Of a stretch of DNA of 64,000 bases, positions 53,387 through 64,000 are shown in pieces. Each line of letters begins with the position of its first letter. The stretch's first letter is position 1. The stretch is from contig NC_018518.1 in assembly GCF_000306945.1 (NCBI RefSeq), positions 2,170,001 to 2,234,000 on the forward strand, read 5' to 3'. The notes beneath the pieces are model-generated. The model worked only from the letters and a program-made list of their open reading frames with translations, ran no database searches and was not told the origin of the DNA. Origin of the DNA: Bordetella pertussis 18323. Lineage in GTDB: Bacteria; Pseudomonadota; Gammaproteobacteria; Burkholderiales; Burkholderiaceae_B. A program made the position numbers and the translations under genes.

Positions 53387-54472
53387 TCAGCCGGCCGGCG
53401 ACTGCTGGCGCACCCACTGCATGAACAGGACATAGCCCAGCCCGAACCCCACCGATCCCAGGAACAGGCCGACGATGCCAGCGGCCAGCACGCCGCCCAG
53501 GGCCCCGATCAGGATGACCGGGATGGGGATGTCGACCCCGCGCGCCAGCATCAGCGGCTTGAGCACGTTGTCGCACAGCGACACCAGCAGGCACCAGACG
53601 GCGAACACGATGGCGACCGTGGGGGTGTTGTTCAGGAAGACGTACACCACCATGGGCACCATCAGCAGGAACAGGGGCAGCTGCACGATGCAGATCAGCA
53701 GCGCCACGATGGCCCACAGCCCGGCGGCCGGCACGCCGGCCAGCAGGAAACCCAGGCCGGCCAGCACGGCCTGGATCAGGGCCACGCCGATCACGCCCTG
53801 GGCCACGGCCCGGATGGTGGCGGCCGTCAGCTGCGCCAGCGCGACGCCCTGTTCGGGCCCGGCGATGCGCACGCCGATCGCGTGCGCGGCGCGCTTGGCC
53901 GGGTCGGCATAGACCAGGATGACGCCCGCGATGGCGATCGAGGCCAGGAAGACGGCGATGCCCAGGCCGGCGCTGGCCATGCCCGCCAGCAGCCAGCGGC
54001 CGGCGGTGGCCAGGTGGGGTTGCAAGGGCTTGAGCACGTCCTGCAGGTTGGTCATCGCCTGCAGCCAGATTTCGTGCAGGCGTACGCCGATCAGCGGCAG
54101 TTCGATCACGAAGTCCGGCGGCGCCGGGATGCGCACGATCCGGCCGGTGGAGTGATGGAAGATGTTCACCAGCGAGTCGCCCAGCGACGCGGTCAGCATG
54201 GCGCCGGGCACCAGCAGCACCAGCATGGTGGCCAGCGTCAGCACGACGGCGGCCAGCCGCGGGCGCGCGCCCAGCAAGCGGGTCAGCCGCATGTGCAGCG
54301 GCGCCAGGGTGACCGCCAGGATGATGGACCACAGCAGCATGCCGATGAAGGGTTCGGCGACCCGGTAGCACCAGACGGTCAGCCCGCCGATCAGGGTAAT
54401 GCGGATGGCCAGGTCGAGCAGGTTGCGCGCAATGAAGCGTTCGGCCAGGGGATTGGATTCGGTCTGCATCAT
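53387..54472 (-). CDS. AI-2E family (PerM-like) transporter
   Basis: 361 residues with about eight helices. The conserved C-terminal part (AVWCLLVSLCDNVLKPLMLA, then GVDIPIPVILIGALGGVLAAGIVGLFLGSV) is the AI-2E/UPF0118 signature. Members export small molecules or act as Na+/H+ antiporters. Converges on the ABC permease gene. IS481 copy 6 begins 102 bp upstream of its start. Confidence 0.9.
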   Translation of the reverse strand: MMQTESNPLAERFIARNLLDLAIRITLIGGLTVWCYRVAEPFIGMLLWSIILAVTLAPLHMRLTRLLGARPRLAAVVLTLATMLVLLVPGAMLTASLGDSLVNIFHHSTGRIVRIPAPPDFVIELPLIGVRLHEIWLQAMTNLQDVLKPLQPHLATAGRWLLAGMASAGLGIAVFLASIAIAGVILVYADPAKRAAHAIGVRIAGPEQGVALAQLTAATIRAVAQGVIGVALIQAVLAGLGFLLAGVPAAGLWAIVALLICIVQLPLFLLMVPMVVYVFLNNTPTVAIVFAVWCLLVSLCDNVLKPLMLARGVDIPIPVILIGALGGVLAAGIVGLFLGSVGFGLGYVLFMQWVRQQSPAG

Positions 54473-54574
54473 GAGCCTCGCGGATTGAAGACGGACTTCC
54501 GGCGCGCGGCGTCAGGAAAGCGGGCAACGGCAAGCGGGCGCGCGAGGCTATTCTACTGTCGGCCGGCCGCTAGT

Positions 54575-55617
54575 TGTGAAGATTCAATAGGTTGTATGCA
54601 TGGTTCATCCGAACCGGATTTGAGAAACTGGAAATCGCCGATCCCCCAGTTCACTCAAGGAGCCCGGCCGGATGAACACCCATAAGCATGCCCGATTGAC
54701 CTTCCTACGTCGACTCGAAATGGTCCAGCAATTGATCGCCCATCAAGTTTGTGTGCCTGAAGCGGCCCGCGCCTATGGGGTCACCGCGCCGACTGTGCGC
54801 AAATGGCTGGGCCGCTTCCTGGCTCAGGGCCAGGCGGGCTTGGCCGATGCGTCCTCGCGCCCGACGGTCTCGCCCCGAGCGATTGCGCCGGCCAAGGCGC
54901 TGGCTATCGTGGAGCTGCGCCGCAAGCGGCTGACCCAAGCGCGCATCGCCCAGGCGCTGGGCGTGTCAGCCAGCACCGTCAGCCGCGTCCTGGCCCGCGC
55001 CGGTCTGTCGCACCTGGCCGACCTGGAGCCGGCCGAGCCGGTGGTGCGCTACGAGCATCAGGCCCCCGGCGATCTGCTGCACATCGACATCAAGAAGCTG
55101 GGACGTATCCAGCGCCCTGGCCACCGGGTCACGGGCAACCGACGCGATACCGTTGAGGGGGCCGGCTGGGACTTCGTCTTCGTGGCCATCGATGACCACG
55201 CCCGCGTGGCCTTCACCGACATCCACCCCGACGAGCGCTTCCCCAGCGCCGTCCAGTTCCTCAAGGACGCAGTGGCCTACTACCAGCGCCTGGGCGTGAC
55301 CATCCAGCGCTTGCTCACCGACAATGGCTCGGCCTTTCGCAGCCGCGCCTTCGCCGCGCTGTGCCATGAGCTGGGCATCAAGCACCGCTTTACCCGACCT
55401 TACCGCCCACAGACCAATGGCAAGGCCGAACGCTTCATCCAGTCGGCCTTGCGTGAGTGGGCTTACGCTCACACCTACCAGAACTCCCAACACCGAGCCG
55501 ATGCCATGAAATCCTGGCTACACCACTACAACTGGCATCGACCCCACCAAGGCATCGGGCGCGCTGTACCCATCTCCAGACTCAACCTGGACGAATACAA
55601 CCTATTGACAGTTCGCA
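54575..55617 (+). mobile_element. IS481 copy 6, full length
   Basis: 1043 bp, forward orientation. Flanks are GCTAGT (54569-54574) and GCTAGC (55618-55623), a one-base mismatch. If the element and one target are removed, the membrane gene on the right continues leftward in frame for six codons (GRPTVE) to TAG, which fits a simple insertion near that gene's 3' end. The right terminal repeat carries GTTCGCA instead of GTTCACA, a change at its third base. Confidence 0.97.
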
Positions 55618-55622
55618 GCTAG
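54672..55622 (+). CDS. IS481 transposase
   Basis: Intact 316-residue IS481 transposase. The last coding bases lie in the altered terminal repeat, so the C-terminus is TVRS instead of TVHx; the stop TAG again belongs to the flanking GCTAGC. Confidence 0.97.
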   Translation: MNTHKHARLTFLRRLEMVQQLIAHQVCVPEAARAYGVTAPTVRKWLGRFLAQGQAGLADASSRPTVSPRAIAPAKALAIVELRRKRLTQARIAQALGVSASTVSRVLARAGLSHLADLEPAEPVVRYEHQAPGDLLHIDIKKLGRIQRPGHRVTGNRRDTVEGAGWDFVFVAIDDHARVAFTDIHPDERFPSAVQFLKDAVAYYQRLGVTIQRLLTDNGSAFRSRAFAALCHELGIKHRFTRPYRPQTNGKAERFIQSALREWAYAHTYQNSQHRADAMKSWLHHYNWHRPHQGIGRAVPISRLNLDEYNLLTVRS

Positions 55623-56217
55623 CGCCGGCTTCGATGGGCGAGACGATATAGGCGAACGCCAGCACGGCCGCGCCGATGAACAACAGGAAGAAAGCCGTCC
55701 AGCCCAGCCAGGGAATGCGCTGGCCGCGCGGGGCGATCTGCGTCTTGGCAGCGGCCTTGGCGGCGCGGGCGGCCGGCTTCGCCCCCTTGGGCGGCGCCGC
55801 CTTGCGGGGCGCCGGCTGCTCGGCCGCGGCGGCGCGCCGGGCGCGCAGCCAGCGCCAGAAAGCCGGGCCGCCGGCCAGCATGGCCGCCGCCGTGGTGGCG
55901 CCCATCAAGGCCGCGGCCGACACGTGGCTGTTGCCCGCCAGCCAATGGGGCGCGCCGCCCACCAGGGCCGTGGCGCCGATGGCGCCATACAGGATCTCGC
56001 CCACCGCATGGCAGCCCCACAGGGCCAACGCCACCAGGAGGAAAATCGCCACGCCGCTGGCCAGCGCCTGCGAACGCTCCAGCGCGAAAGCGCGCACGGC
56101 CCACCCTACCAGCCGGGTAGCCAGCAGCGTCGCCGCCACCAGCAGCATCAGCGCCGCCAGCAGCATGCAGAAACCAAACCCGAAACGGGCCAGAACCAGG
56201 GCCATGAAGCACGCCAT
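55618..56217 (-). pseudogene. Inner-membrane protein, last residues cut by IS481
   Basis: About 200 residues with helices at the N-terminus (FGFGFCMLLAALMLLVAATL; VAIFLLVALALWGCHAVGEI), a middle helix, a basic Ala/Lys/Pro-rich linker (RKAAPPKGAKPAARAAKAAA) and a last helix (WLGWTAFFLLFIGAAVLAFA). The native end (about six residues) is replaced by [11 protein letters not shown] read from IS481. Because so little is lost, the protein might still work. No family recognised. Confidence 0.7.
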
Positions 56218-56307
56218 GCAGGAAAAGAGGCGTCAGACATTAGCATAAAGTGCGCACGGCCCGCCCCGGAGCCATCCGCGCGCCCGGTCCTGTCCCGATG
56301 CGCGGGG

Positions 56308-56387
56308 GGCCTGTCCCCGCAGGGGGACTGGCACCCGTCGACGGCACGCGCAGATTCCAGGTGCCTGTCCCGGCGGGGACAGGCACC
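56308..56387. repeat. Two palindromic intergenic repeats
   Basis: At 56360-56387 a perfect hairpin has arms GGTGCCTGTCCC and GGGACAGGCACC around GGCG. At about 56308-56334 a degenerate relative reads CCTGTCCCC-GCA-GGGGGACTGGCACC. A shorter relative is at 6559-6576. They look like members of a dispersed Bordetella palindrome family rather than terminators, since no T-run follows. Confidence 0.7.
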
Positions 56388-56444
56388 CGGTCGCTGCCGC
56401 GATGGGAAAAGACCCCCACGCTGCGCCCGCTGTGCGGGCTTGCT

Positions 56445-56465
56445 GCCCCCCGAGGGGGCTTTTTT
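56445..56465 (+). terminator. Rho-independent-like hairpin, GC stem with T-run
   Basis: GCCCCC-CGA-GGGGGC followed by six T residues has the form of an intrinsic terminator on the plus strand, but no plus-strand gene ends nearby. It forms part of a longer block (GACCCCCACGCTGCGCCCGC... to GGGGCGGCCCGGCGGC) that I associate with a common intergenic repeat of this group. Confidence 0.5.
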
Positions 56466-56486
56466 GCCTTGGGGCGGCCCGGCGGC

Positions 56487-56516
56487 AAAAAAAAAGGGGG
56501 CGTCCGAGGACGCCCC
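56487..56516 (-). terminator. Terminator of aceA
   Basis: On the minus strand GGGGCGTCC-TC-GGACGCCCC is followed by a run of nine or more T residues. It lies 61-90 bp beyond the aceA stop codon (56577), the right place for an intrinsic terminator. Confidence 0.9.
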
Positions 56517-56576
56517 AAATCCACCCTGCAACTACACTTGCTGGCGCCGGCCCCATGCGGGGCGGGCGCCGCCCGA

Positions 56577-57899
<1,323 letters not shown>

Positions 57900-58004
57900 G
57901 GTGTGCTCCTGCTCAGGTTTGGAAAGGCGTTGATCCGGCGGTTTTCAAAGCGCGAATCGTTGGAGAGAGTCTATGCCTTTGCTGCAGGGCAATGCGGGCT
58001 TATA

Positions 58005-58016
58005 TCTTATATAAGA
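58005..58016. promoter_or_regulatory. Palindrome in the aceA-queF divergent region
   Basis: TCTTATATAAGA is a perfect 12-bp palindrome about 105 bp upstream of aceA, in a block of about 70 bp (57999-58068) that is mostly A and T. The 318-bp gap between aceA and queF holds no other gene; the rest looks like promoter DNA for both. The palindrome is a candidate regulator site for aceA; no regulator gene is adjacent. Confidence 0.5.
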
Positions 58017-58217
58017 CAAAAATTTTATATATTGAAAATCAAGTAGTTATATTTTAAATTTCGGATTACGAAACGCAATTGTTGTCTGTGAAATGCCATC
58101 GCATTGCCGCGCAACACGCACTTTCATATGACGGAGTCGGCTTTTCACATTGCAAAAAAAGCGGGCCGTGGAAGCGCCTACAATGCGGGCATCATTGCTT
58201 ACGCGGATCCGGTTTCC

Positions 58218-59039
58218 ATGTCGCTGTCCAACGCCCCGCTGGGCCAACACGTCGCCTACCCCTCGCAGTACGACCCCGGCCTGCTGTTTCCCATCCCGCG
58301 CGCGACCAACCGCGCGAGCCTGCAACTGGGCGCCGCCCTGCCCTTTACCGGCGTCGACCTCTGGAATGCCTACGAGCTCTCGTGGCTGGACGCGCGGGGC
58401 AAGCCGCGCGTGGCCATGGCCACCTTCAGCTTTCCCGCCGACAGTCCCAACATCGTCGAATCCAAGTCGTTCAAGCTGTACCTGAATTCGTTCAACCAGA
58501 CGCGGCTGCCGAATGCGCAGGCGCTGCGCGACCGCCTGGAGCGCGACCTGGCCGCCGCCGCCGGCGCGCCCGTGGGGCTGGAGTTCATCAGCCCGCAGCG
58601 CTTTGGCGAATTGAACATGGCCGAACTGGACGGCATCTATATAGACAAGCTGGACATCGAGATCGACACCTACGAGCCGGCGCCGCAATTGCTGCAATGC
58701 GCGCCCGGCGACGAGGTGGAGGAAACGCTGGCCACGCGCCTGCTGAAGTCGAACTGCCCGGTCACCGGCCAGCCCGACTGGGCCAGCCTGCAGGTGCGCT
58801 ACCGCGGCCGGCCGATCGACCGCGCGGCGCTGCTGAAGTACGTGGTGTCGTTTCGCCAGCATGCGGAATTCCACGAGCATTGCGTGGAACGCATCTTCGG
58901 CGACATCATGCGCGCCTGCCAGCCGCGCCAGCTCACCGTCTACGCGCGCTACACGCGACGCGGCGGGCTGGACATCAATCCGTGGCGCAGCAACTTCGAA
59001 AGCGCGCCGCCGGCCGACGTCCGCACGGCGCGCCAATAG
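58218..59039 (+). CDS. queF: 7-cyano-7-deazaguanine (preQ0) reductase
   Basis: 273 residues of the long, two-domain QueF type. The substrate-binding Cys is in [14 protein letters not shown] (near residue 179), with [20 protein letters not shown] and [10 protein letters not shown] after it, and the N-terminal half carries [17 protein letters not shown] (QueF motif). It reduces preQ0 to preQ1 with NADPH for queuosine in tRNA. The start at 58218 gives [20 protein letters not shown]; upstream frame is open but not conserved. Confidence 0.95.
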   Translation: MSLSNAPLGQHVAYPSQYDPGLLFPIPRATNRASLQLGAALPFTGVDLWNAYELSWLDARGKPRVAMATFSFPADSPNIVESKSFKLYLNSFNQTRLPNAQALRDRLERDLAAAAGAPVGLEFISPQRFGELNMAELDGIYIDKLDIEIDTYEPAPQLLQCAPGDEVEETLATRLLKSNCPVTGQPDWASLQVRYRGRPIDRAALLKYVVSFRQHAEFHEHCVERIFGDIMRACQPRQLTVYARYTRRGGLDINPWRSNFESAPPADVRTARQ

Positions 59040-60300
59040 CCGCGTTCAGCGCGGTGCGGCGCGCCTGCATCGCGATCCATTGCGCCAGCAGGGCGGCGGC
59101 GGCGAACGCCACGCCGGCGCCGACCCACGGGCCATGCGCCATGCCGGCATCGAGCAGCAGGCCGAAACCCAGCGGCCCCAGGGCCGACCCGACGTCCATG
59201 CCGGAATACACCAGCCCGTACACCGAGCCGGTCGCGCCCTTGGGCGTGACCCGGCGGATCAGCATGTCGCGCGACGGCGCCGCCACGCCCGAACAGAACC
59301 CGGCCAGTCCGACCACCAGCGCCGCTCATCCGGCCGGCACCCAACCCATGGCCAGCACGACCAGCGTCAGCCCCGCCATGATCAGCGCGGCGGTCACCGT
59401 CAGCTCGGTGCGGGGGGTGGCCGACACCAGGAAGCCGCCGGCGGCCATGCCCAGCGCGGACGCCACCATATAGCCCGACAGCGCCGAGCTGGCCGCCACC
59501 TTGGACAGATCGTAGAGCTGGCCCAGCAGCGGGATGGTGTAGTTCTGCACCGACGACAGCGCGATCGAGGTGCAGGCGAAGAACAGGAAGGCGCCCCACA
59601 GCGCCGGCCGGGCCAGCAGGGCCGCCAGCGTCTGCCAGACGCTTTCCTGGGCGGCCGGCCGCGCGGCGCTCTTGCCGCCCGCCTCGGCCGGCGCGGCGCC
59701 GCCCAGCAGGTCGCGGCCGATCACCGTCATCAGCAGCACCACGGCCACCAGCGCGGCGGCCGAAAACGCCGCCACGCGCCAACTGGCCAGCAGCGTGATG
59801 GTGGTGATGAACACCGGCGTCAGGGCCCAGCCCAGGTTGCCGGTCAGCCCGTGCAGGCTGAACGCATGGCCCAGCCGCGGCGGGCTGACGCGATGGTTGA
59901 TGATGGAATAGTCGGCCGGATGGAACACCGAATTGCCGATACCGCCGATGGCCGCCGCCAGCATCAGCATGGCATAGCCGCTGGCCGCGCCGATCAGCAC
60001 CGCCGACAGGACGAAGCAGGCCAGTCCGAACCACAGCACGGGCCGCGCGCCGATGCGGTCGACGACAAAGCCCGAGGATGCCTGCCCGAGGCCGGAGACC
60101 ACGTAGAACACCGACACCAGCAGGCCCAGCCGGGCGAAATCCAGTCCGAACTCCGTGCCCAGCGACACATACAGCGAGGGCAGCACCAGCTGGAAGAAAT
60201 GGGAAGACGAGTGCGCCACGCCTATCAGCAGGATGATTTGCCAATCGCGCCGGCGCAGGGCGGGGCTATCCAGTACAGCGGTTTCCGAATTCATAGCCAT
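58975..60300 (-). pseudogene. MFS transporter, in-frame stop
   Basis: About 440 codons in one frame with a TGA at 59326-59328. Before it lie nine or so helices (LIGVAHSSSHFFQLVLPSLY; GLGQASSGFVVDRIGARPVL, the MFS loop motif). After it the frame continues with VVGLAGFCSGVAAPSRDMLI, GATGSVYGLVYSGMDVGSAL and two more helices. Arg (CGA) or Trp is the likely original at the stop. The 3' end overlaps queF by 65 bp. Substrate unknown; the FSR-like start is seen in drug and fosmidomycin exporters. Confidence 0.85.
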
Positions 60301-60463
60301 CACGGCCCCACGGCGGGGGCAGGAGCGAAGTGCGCCGATGGCGGCGGCGCTTCGCGGTCTCCAGAAAGCGGCGGCCGCGAACCAGCCCGCCACACCATGG
60401 ACGAATGGCGCGCAGCGCGCTTCGCCTCTTGTATTGCCCGGGCCTGCGCCCGGCCGCGTACGC

Positions 60464-61036
60464 TCACTGCGACTTTTCGCGGATGGCGGGCCAGGCCCGC
60501 TGCAGGTAATACAGCATCGACCAGACGGTCAGCACCGCCGCCACCACGATCAGCACGTCGCCGATCAGGCGGCTGCTCAGGCCGAACAGCGGCTGGTCAT
60601 ACAGCAGGCACGGTATCGCCACCATCTGCGCCGCCGTCTTGAACTTGCCCAGCCGATGCACCGCCACGCTCGCGCTGGCGCCGATCTTGGCCATCCATTC
60701 GCGCAACGCCGAAATGGTGATTTCCCGGCCGATGATGATCAGCGAAATGAAGGCATCGACGCGGCTCAGGTCCAGCAGCACGATCAGCGCCGCGCAGACC
60801 ATCAGCTTGTCGGCCACCGGGTCCAGGAACGCGCCGAAGGCCGAGGTCTGGTTCCAGCGCCGCGCCAGCCATCCGTCGAACCAGTCGGTCAGGGCCGCGA
60901 TAATGAACGCCCAGGCCGCGAAGGTGTCGCGCATGGGCACGGACATCCAGCTCTCGGGCAGGTAGAACAGGCCGACCACCAGCGGAATCATGGCGATCCG
61001 CAGCCAGGTCAGGAAAATGGGTACGTTTATCGGCAT
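60464..61036 (-). CDS. pgsA: CDP-diacylglycerol-glycerol-3-phosphate phosphatidyltransferase
   Basis: 190 residues with four helices and the CDP-alcohol phosphatidyltransferase motif DWFDGWLARRWNQTSAFGAF then LDPVADKL. It makes phosphatidylglycerol phosphate at the inner membrane, the precursor of PG and of the cardiolipin made by ClsB. It follows uvrC with a 39-bp gap, a conserved uvrC-pgsA order. Confidence 0.96.
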   Translation of the reverse strand: MPINVPIFLTWLRIAMIPLVVGLFYLPESWMSVPMRDTFAAWAFIIAALTDWFDGWLARRWNQTSAFGAFLDPVADKLMVCAALIVLLDLSRVDAFISLIIIGREITISALREWMAKIGASASVAVHRLGKFKTAAQMVAIPCLLYDQPLFGLSSRLIGDVLIVVAAVLTVWSMLYYLQRAWPAIREKSQ

Positions 61037-61075
61037 AGTGACCGTATGCTACCTCACCGGCGCGGCGGGCGGATG

Positions 61076-62923
61076 TCAGCCATGCAGCGCATCATAGATG
61101 CGCACGGCCAATTCCTGCGAAATACCCTCGACCGAAGCCAGGTCTTCGATGCTGGCCGAACTGACGCCCGACAGGCCGCCAAAGCGCGCCAGCAGCCGCT
61201 GGCGCCGGCGCGCCCCGATCCCTTCGATTTCTTCCAGGCGCGAGACATTGCGCGTCTTGGCGCGGCGCGCGCGCATGCCGGTGATGGCAAAGCGGTGCGC
61301 CTCGTCGCGCACCTGCGCAATCAGCATCAGGGCCGCCGATTCCTTGCCCAGCGCGACGGGCGGCCGCCCGTCGGCGAACACCAGGGTTTCCAGCCCCACC
61401 TTGCGGCCCTCCCCCTTGGCCACCCCCACCAGGGACTGGATGTCCAGCCCGAGTTCGACGAACACCTGGCGGGCCACCTCGACCTGGCCCTTGCCGCCGT
61501 CGATTAGCACCAGCCCCGGCATGGGCGCCTCGCCGTCGGTCACCTTGCCGAAGCGGCGCGTCAGCACCTGCCGCATCGCCGCATAATCGTCGCCCGGGGT
61601 AATGCCCACGATGTTGTAACGGCGATACAGCGACGGCTGCATGTCGTGATGCAGGAACACCACGCACGAGGCCTGCGTCGCTTCGCCGGCGGTGTGGCTG
61701 ATATCGAAGCATTCGATGCGCAAAGCATCGAGCGACTCCTCGTCGGTATCGAGATCCAGCGCCTCGGCCAGCGCCAGGGTGCGCCCGGCGCGCGCGCCCG
61801 ATTCGGTCAGTGCCCGCGCCAGCGCCATCTCGGCGTTTTTCTGCGCCTGCTCCAGCCATGAGCGGCGCACGCCCTGCGGACGGGTCAGCACCCGGGCCAC
61901 GCGGGTGCCGCCCTGCTCGGCCAGCAGGCCGACCAGGCCGCTGTCGGGCAGCGCGTGCGAACAGACCAGCACGGGCGGCATGGCGCCGTCGGCGTAATGC
62001 TGCGCCACGAAGGCCTCCAGCACCTGGGCCGGCTGCTCGCCCTCGGCATGCGTGGGAAAGAACGGCTTGTCGCCCAGGTGGCGCCCGCCGCGCACCATGG
62101 CCAGGTTGACACAGATCTTGCCGCCGGCCGACGCCACGGCGATCACATCGGTGTCGTCGCCGCCGACGTTTTCCATGGTCTGCTGGTGCAGCACCTTGGA
62201 CAGCGAGCCCATCTGGTCGCGCAGCACCGCCGCTTCCTCGAAGCGCAGCTCGGTCGAGGCCTGCAGCATGCGGGCTTCGATCTCGTCCATGACTTCGCGC
62301 GCCTCGCCGTTGAGAAAGCGCACGGCGCGCTGCACGTCGTGGGCGTAGTCCTCGGCCTCGATCACGCCCACGCACGGCGCCGAACAACGGCCGATCTGGT
62401 GCAGCAGACAGGGACGCGAGCGATTGGCGAAGACCGTGTCCTCGCAGGTGCGCAGGCGGAACACTTTCTGCAGGATCTGGATGGTCTCGCGCACGGCCCA
62501 CGAATTGGGGTACGGGCCGAAGTACTGCCCCCGCTTGCTGGTGGCGCCGCGGTAATACGCGATGCGCGGCCACGCGTGGCCGGTGATCAGCAGATAGGGA
62601 TACGACTTGTCGTCGCGGAACAGGATGTTGTAGCGCGGCCGCAGGCTCTTGATGAGGTTGTTCTCGAGCAGCAGCGCCTCGGCCTCCGAACGCGTGACGG
62701 TGACGTCCACGCTGGCCACCTTGGCCACCATCTGCGCAATGCGCGGGCTGGCCAGGTTCTTCTGGAAATACGACGATACGCGTTTCTTGAGATCGCGCGC
62801 CTTGCCGACATACATCACCTCCCCGGCGGCATCGAGATGCCGGTACACGCCGGGCAGGTGCGGCAGGTCAGCCAGAAACGATTTGAGATTGAAGTCGTCG
62901 GGCATGCTGATAGCGGCTGTCAT
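61076..62923 (-). CDS. uvrC: Excinuclease ABC subunit C
   Basis: 615 residues. GIY-YIG nuclease domain ([20 protein letters not shown]), Cys-containing region with [14 protein letters not shown] motif ([20 protein letters not shown]), RNase H-like UvrC domain ([32 protein letters not shown]) and C-terminal helix-hairpin-helix pair. It makes both incisions in nucleotide excision repair. A shorter start at 62905 ([12 protein letters not shown]) is likely too. The 5' end overlaps nagZ by up to 56 bp. Confidence 0.96.
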   Translation of the reverse strand: MTAAISMPDDFNLKSFLADLPHLPGVYRHLDAAGEVMYVGKARDLKKRVSSYFQKNLASPRIAQMVAKVASVDVTVTRSEAEALLLENNLIKSLRPRYNILFRDDKSYPYLLITGHAWPRIAYYRGATSKRGQYFGPYPNSWAVRETIQILQKVFRLRTCEDTVFANRSRPCLLHQIGRCSAPCVGVIEAEDYAHDVQRAVRFLNGEAREVMDEIEARMLQASTELRFEEAAVLRDQMGSLSKVLHQQTMENVGGDDTDVIAVASAGGKICVNLAMVRGGRHLGDKPFFPTHAEGEQPAQVLEAFVAQHYADGAMPPVLVCSHALPDSGLVGLLAEQGGTRVARVLTRPQGVRRSWLEQAQKNAEMALARALTESGARAGRTLALAEALDLDTDEESLDALRIECFDISHTAGEATQASCVVFLHHDMQPSLYRRYNIVGITPGDDYAAMRQVLTRRFGKVTDGEAPMPGLVLIDGGKGQVEVARQVFVELGLDIQSLVGVAKGEGRKVGLETLVFADGRPPVALGKESAALMLIAQVRDEAHRFAITGMRARRAKTRNVSRLEEIEGIGARRRQRLLARFGGLSGVSSASIEDLASVEGISQELAVRIYDALHG

Positions 62924-63926
62924 TCTGCAAAGTGTCCCAGTCCGGCGCGGCGAACCGCGGCAACAGCCGGCGGATGCGCTCGACCGAGGCGGCCGGATGC
63001 TGGACCTGCAGGCGGTCCAGCAGCTCGTCGGCCAGGTCCGGGCGGCATACCAGCACCATGTCGCAGCCGGCGCCCAGGGCCGCCTCGGCGCGGGCCAGGA
63101 TGTCGCCCGCCACCGACGCGCCCTCCATGGTCAGATCGTCGGAGAACACCACGCCATCGTAGCCCAGCCGTTCACGCAGGATCTCGCTGACCCAGCGGCG
63201 CGAAAAACCCGCGGGCTGGGCATCGACCTTCGGATAGATCACATGCGCCGGCATGACAGCCGGCATGACCAGGTCGCCCAGCCAGGCGTAAGGCGCCGCG
63301 TCATCCTTCAGGATGCGCGCGAGCGGCCGCGGATCGACCGGGATCTCGTGGTGCGAATCGGCGCCCACGAACCCATGGCCGGGGAAATGCTTGCCGCAGG
63401 CCGCCATGCCCGCCAGCGCCAGGCCCTGCGTCAGCGCGCGCGACAGCATGGTGACCACGCGTGCGTCATGGTGGAAGGCGCGATTGCCGATCACCTTGCT
63501 CACGCCGTAGTCGAGGTCCAATACCGGCGTGAAGCTGAGATCGACGCCGCAGGCGCGCAGCTCGGCGGCCAGCACGTAGCCGGCCTCGGTCGCCAGCCGC
63601 ATCGCCGCCAGCGGATCGCGGTCCCACAGCTTGCCCAGTTCCTGCATGGGCGGCAACGCGGTAAAGCCATCGTCGCGAAAGCGCTGCACGCGGCCGCCCT
63701 CGTGGTCCACCGCGATCAGCAGCGGCTCCTTGCGCGCCTTGTGGATGGCCCGCGTCAGCGCGCACAATTGCCGGCGATCGGTGAAATTGCGCGCGAACAG
63801 GATCACCCCGCCCACCAGGGGGTTGCGCAGGCGGCGCTTCTCGTCCTTGGTCAGCGTCGTGCCGGCCACATCCACCATGACGGGACCGGGAGGCAGGACG
63901 GGCTTGGTTTTCTTCTTGCTGGACAT
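62868..63926 (-). CDS. nagZ: Beta-N-acetylglucosaminidase
   Basis: 352 residues of glycoside hydrolase family 3, bacterial NagZ type: [19 protein letters not shown] with the His/Asp dyad in ADSHHEIP, and the nucleophile Asp in [11 protein letters not shown]. It removes GlcNAc from anhydromuropeptides in the cytoplasm during cell-wall recycling. The C-terminal 18 codons overlap the start of uvrC. Confidence 0.96.
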   Translation of the reverse strand: MSSKKKTKPVLPPGPVMVDVAGTTLTKDEKRRLRNPLVGGVILFARNFTDRRQLCALTRAIHKARKEPLLIAVDHEGGRVQRFRDDGFTALPPMQELGKLWDRDPLAAMRLATEAGYVLAAELRACGVDLSFTPVLDLDYGVSKVIGNRAFHHDARVVTMLSRALTQGLALAGMAACGKHFPGHGFVGADSHHEIPVDPRPLARILKDDAAPYAWLGDLVMPAVMPAHVIYPKVDAQPAGFSRRWVSEILRERLGYDGVVFSDDLTMEGASVAGDILARAEAALGAGCDMVLVCRPDLADELLDRLQVQHPAASVERIRRLLPRFAAPDWDTLQNDSRYQHARRLQSQIVSG

Positions 63927-63963
63927 GGCTCTAGCCTCGGTTGGGATGGCGGCCGCGCCGGCC

Positions 63964-64000
63964 TCACGGCCGGCCGTCGGGCGCCGGTTTGCGTTCGACG
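63964..64000 (-). CDS. 3' end of a further gene, perhaps acpS
   Basis: The minus strand enters the window in an open frame reading VERKPAPDGRP and stops at TGA (63964-63966), 37 bp before nagZ. In related genomes the gene before nagZ is acpS (holo-ACP synthase), which fits, but 11 residues cannot prove it. Confidence 0.4.
   Translation of the reverse strand, partial: VERKPAPDGRP

Overview
The window is about 64 kb of GC-rich DNA (AT-rich only in a few intergenic spots) with six copies of a 1.04-kb IS481 element. IS481 at this density, together with many fresh pseudogenes, a pertactin-type autotransporter, Bug-type solute receptors and betaproteobacterial gene content, points strongly to Bordetella pertussis or a very close relative. 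This is recognition from content; no database was searched.

Layout. 1-6533: a truncated IS481, a small lipoprotein, an Lrp/AsnC regulator, two unknown proteins, a MocR-type regulator cut by IS481, then dut trapped between two IS481 copies in the same orientation, the second of which has a 101-bp internal deletion. 6594-20750: a carboxylic-acid catabolic island with a broken ketopantoate-reductase-like gene, a D-tartrate dehydratase-type enolase, three Bug receptors, a LeuCD-like hydro-lyase (large subunit broken), a CoA-transferase, a citryl-CoA lyase, an NDP-forming acyl-CoA synthetase and a CitE-like lyase, with LacI and GntR regulators whose probable operators are visible. 20777-30060: FMN reductase, LysR, a large nuclease-helicase, an autotransporter, and a YqjI/YqjH-like metal-reductase pair with the reductase broken. 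30060-35604: a cluster (ybhP-clsB-ybhN, DUF3182, hydrolase, small hydrophilic proteins, start of a type IB topoisomerase) in which four transcription units are preceded by matches to the sigma-54 -24/-12 promoter; it is cut by IS481. 36651-42524: lrgAB (lrgB has an in-frame stop) and biotin synthesis genes, including a BioC-BioD fusion. 42539-50219: the cbb3 oxidase locus with two FNR/ANR boxes, where ccoI, ccoN, ccoP and ccoH are all broken. 50315-54472: TauE/SafE exporter, GNAT, ABC-2 exporter and AI-2E-family permease. 54575-64000: another IS481, a truncated membrane gene, repeats and terminators, aceA, queF, a broken MFS gene, pgsA, uvrC and nagZ.

The main theme is genome reduction. IS481 copies 2, 3 and 4 sit at junctions where the two flanks do not belong together, copies 5 and 6 look like simple insertions, and at least ten host genes are interrupted, frameshifted or carry in-frame stops. 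The regulatory sites for several broken genes (FNR boxes, LacI operators, PadR operator) are still intact, so the losses look recent.
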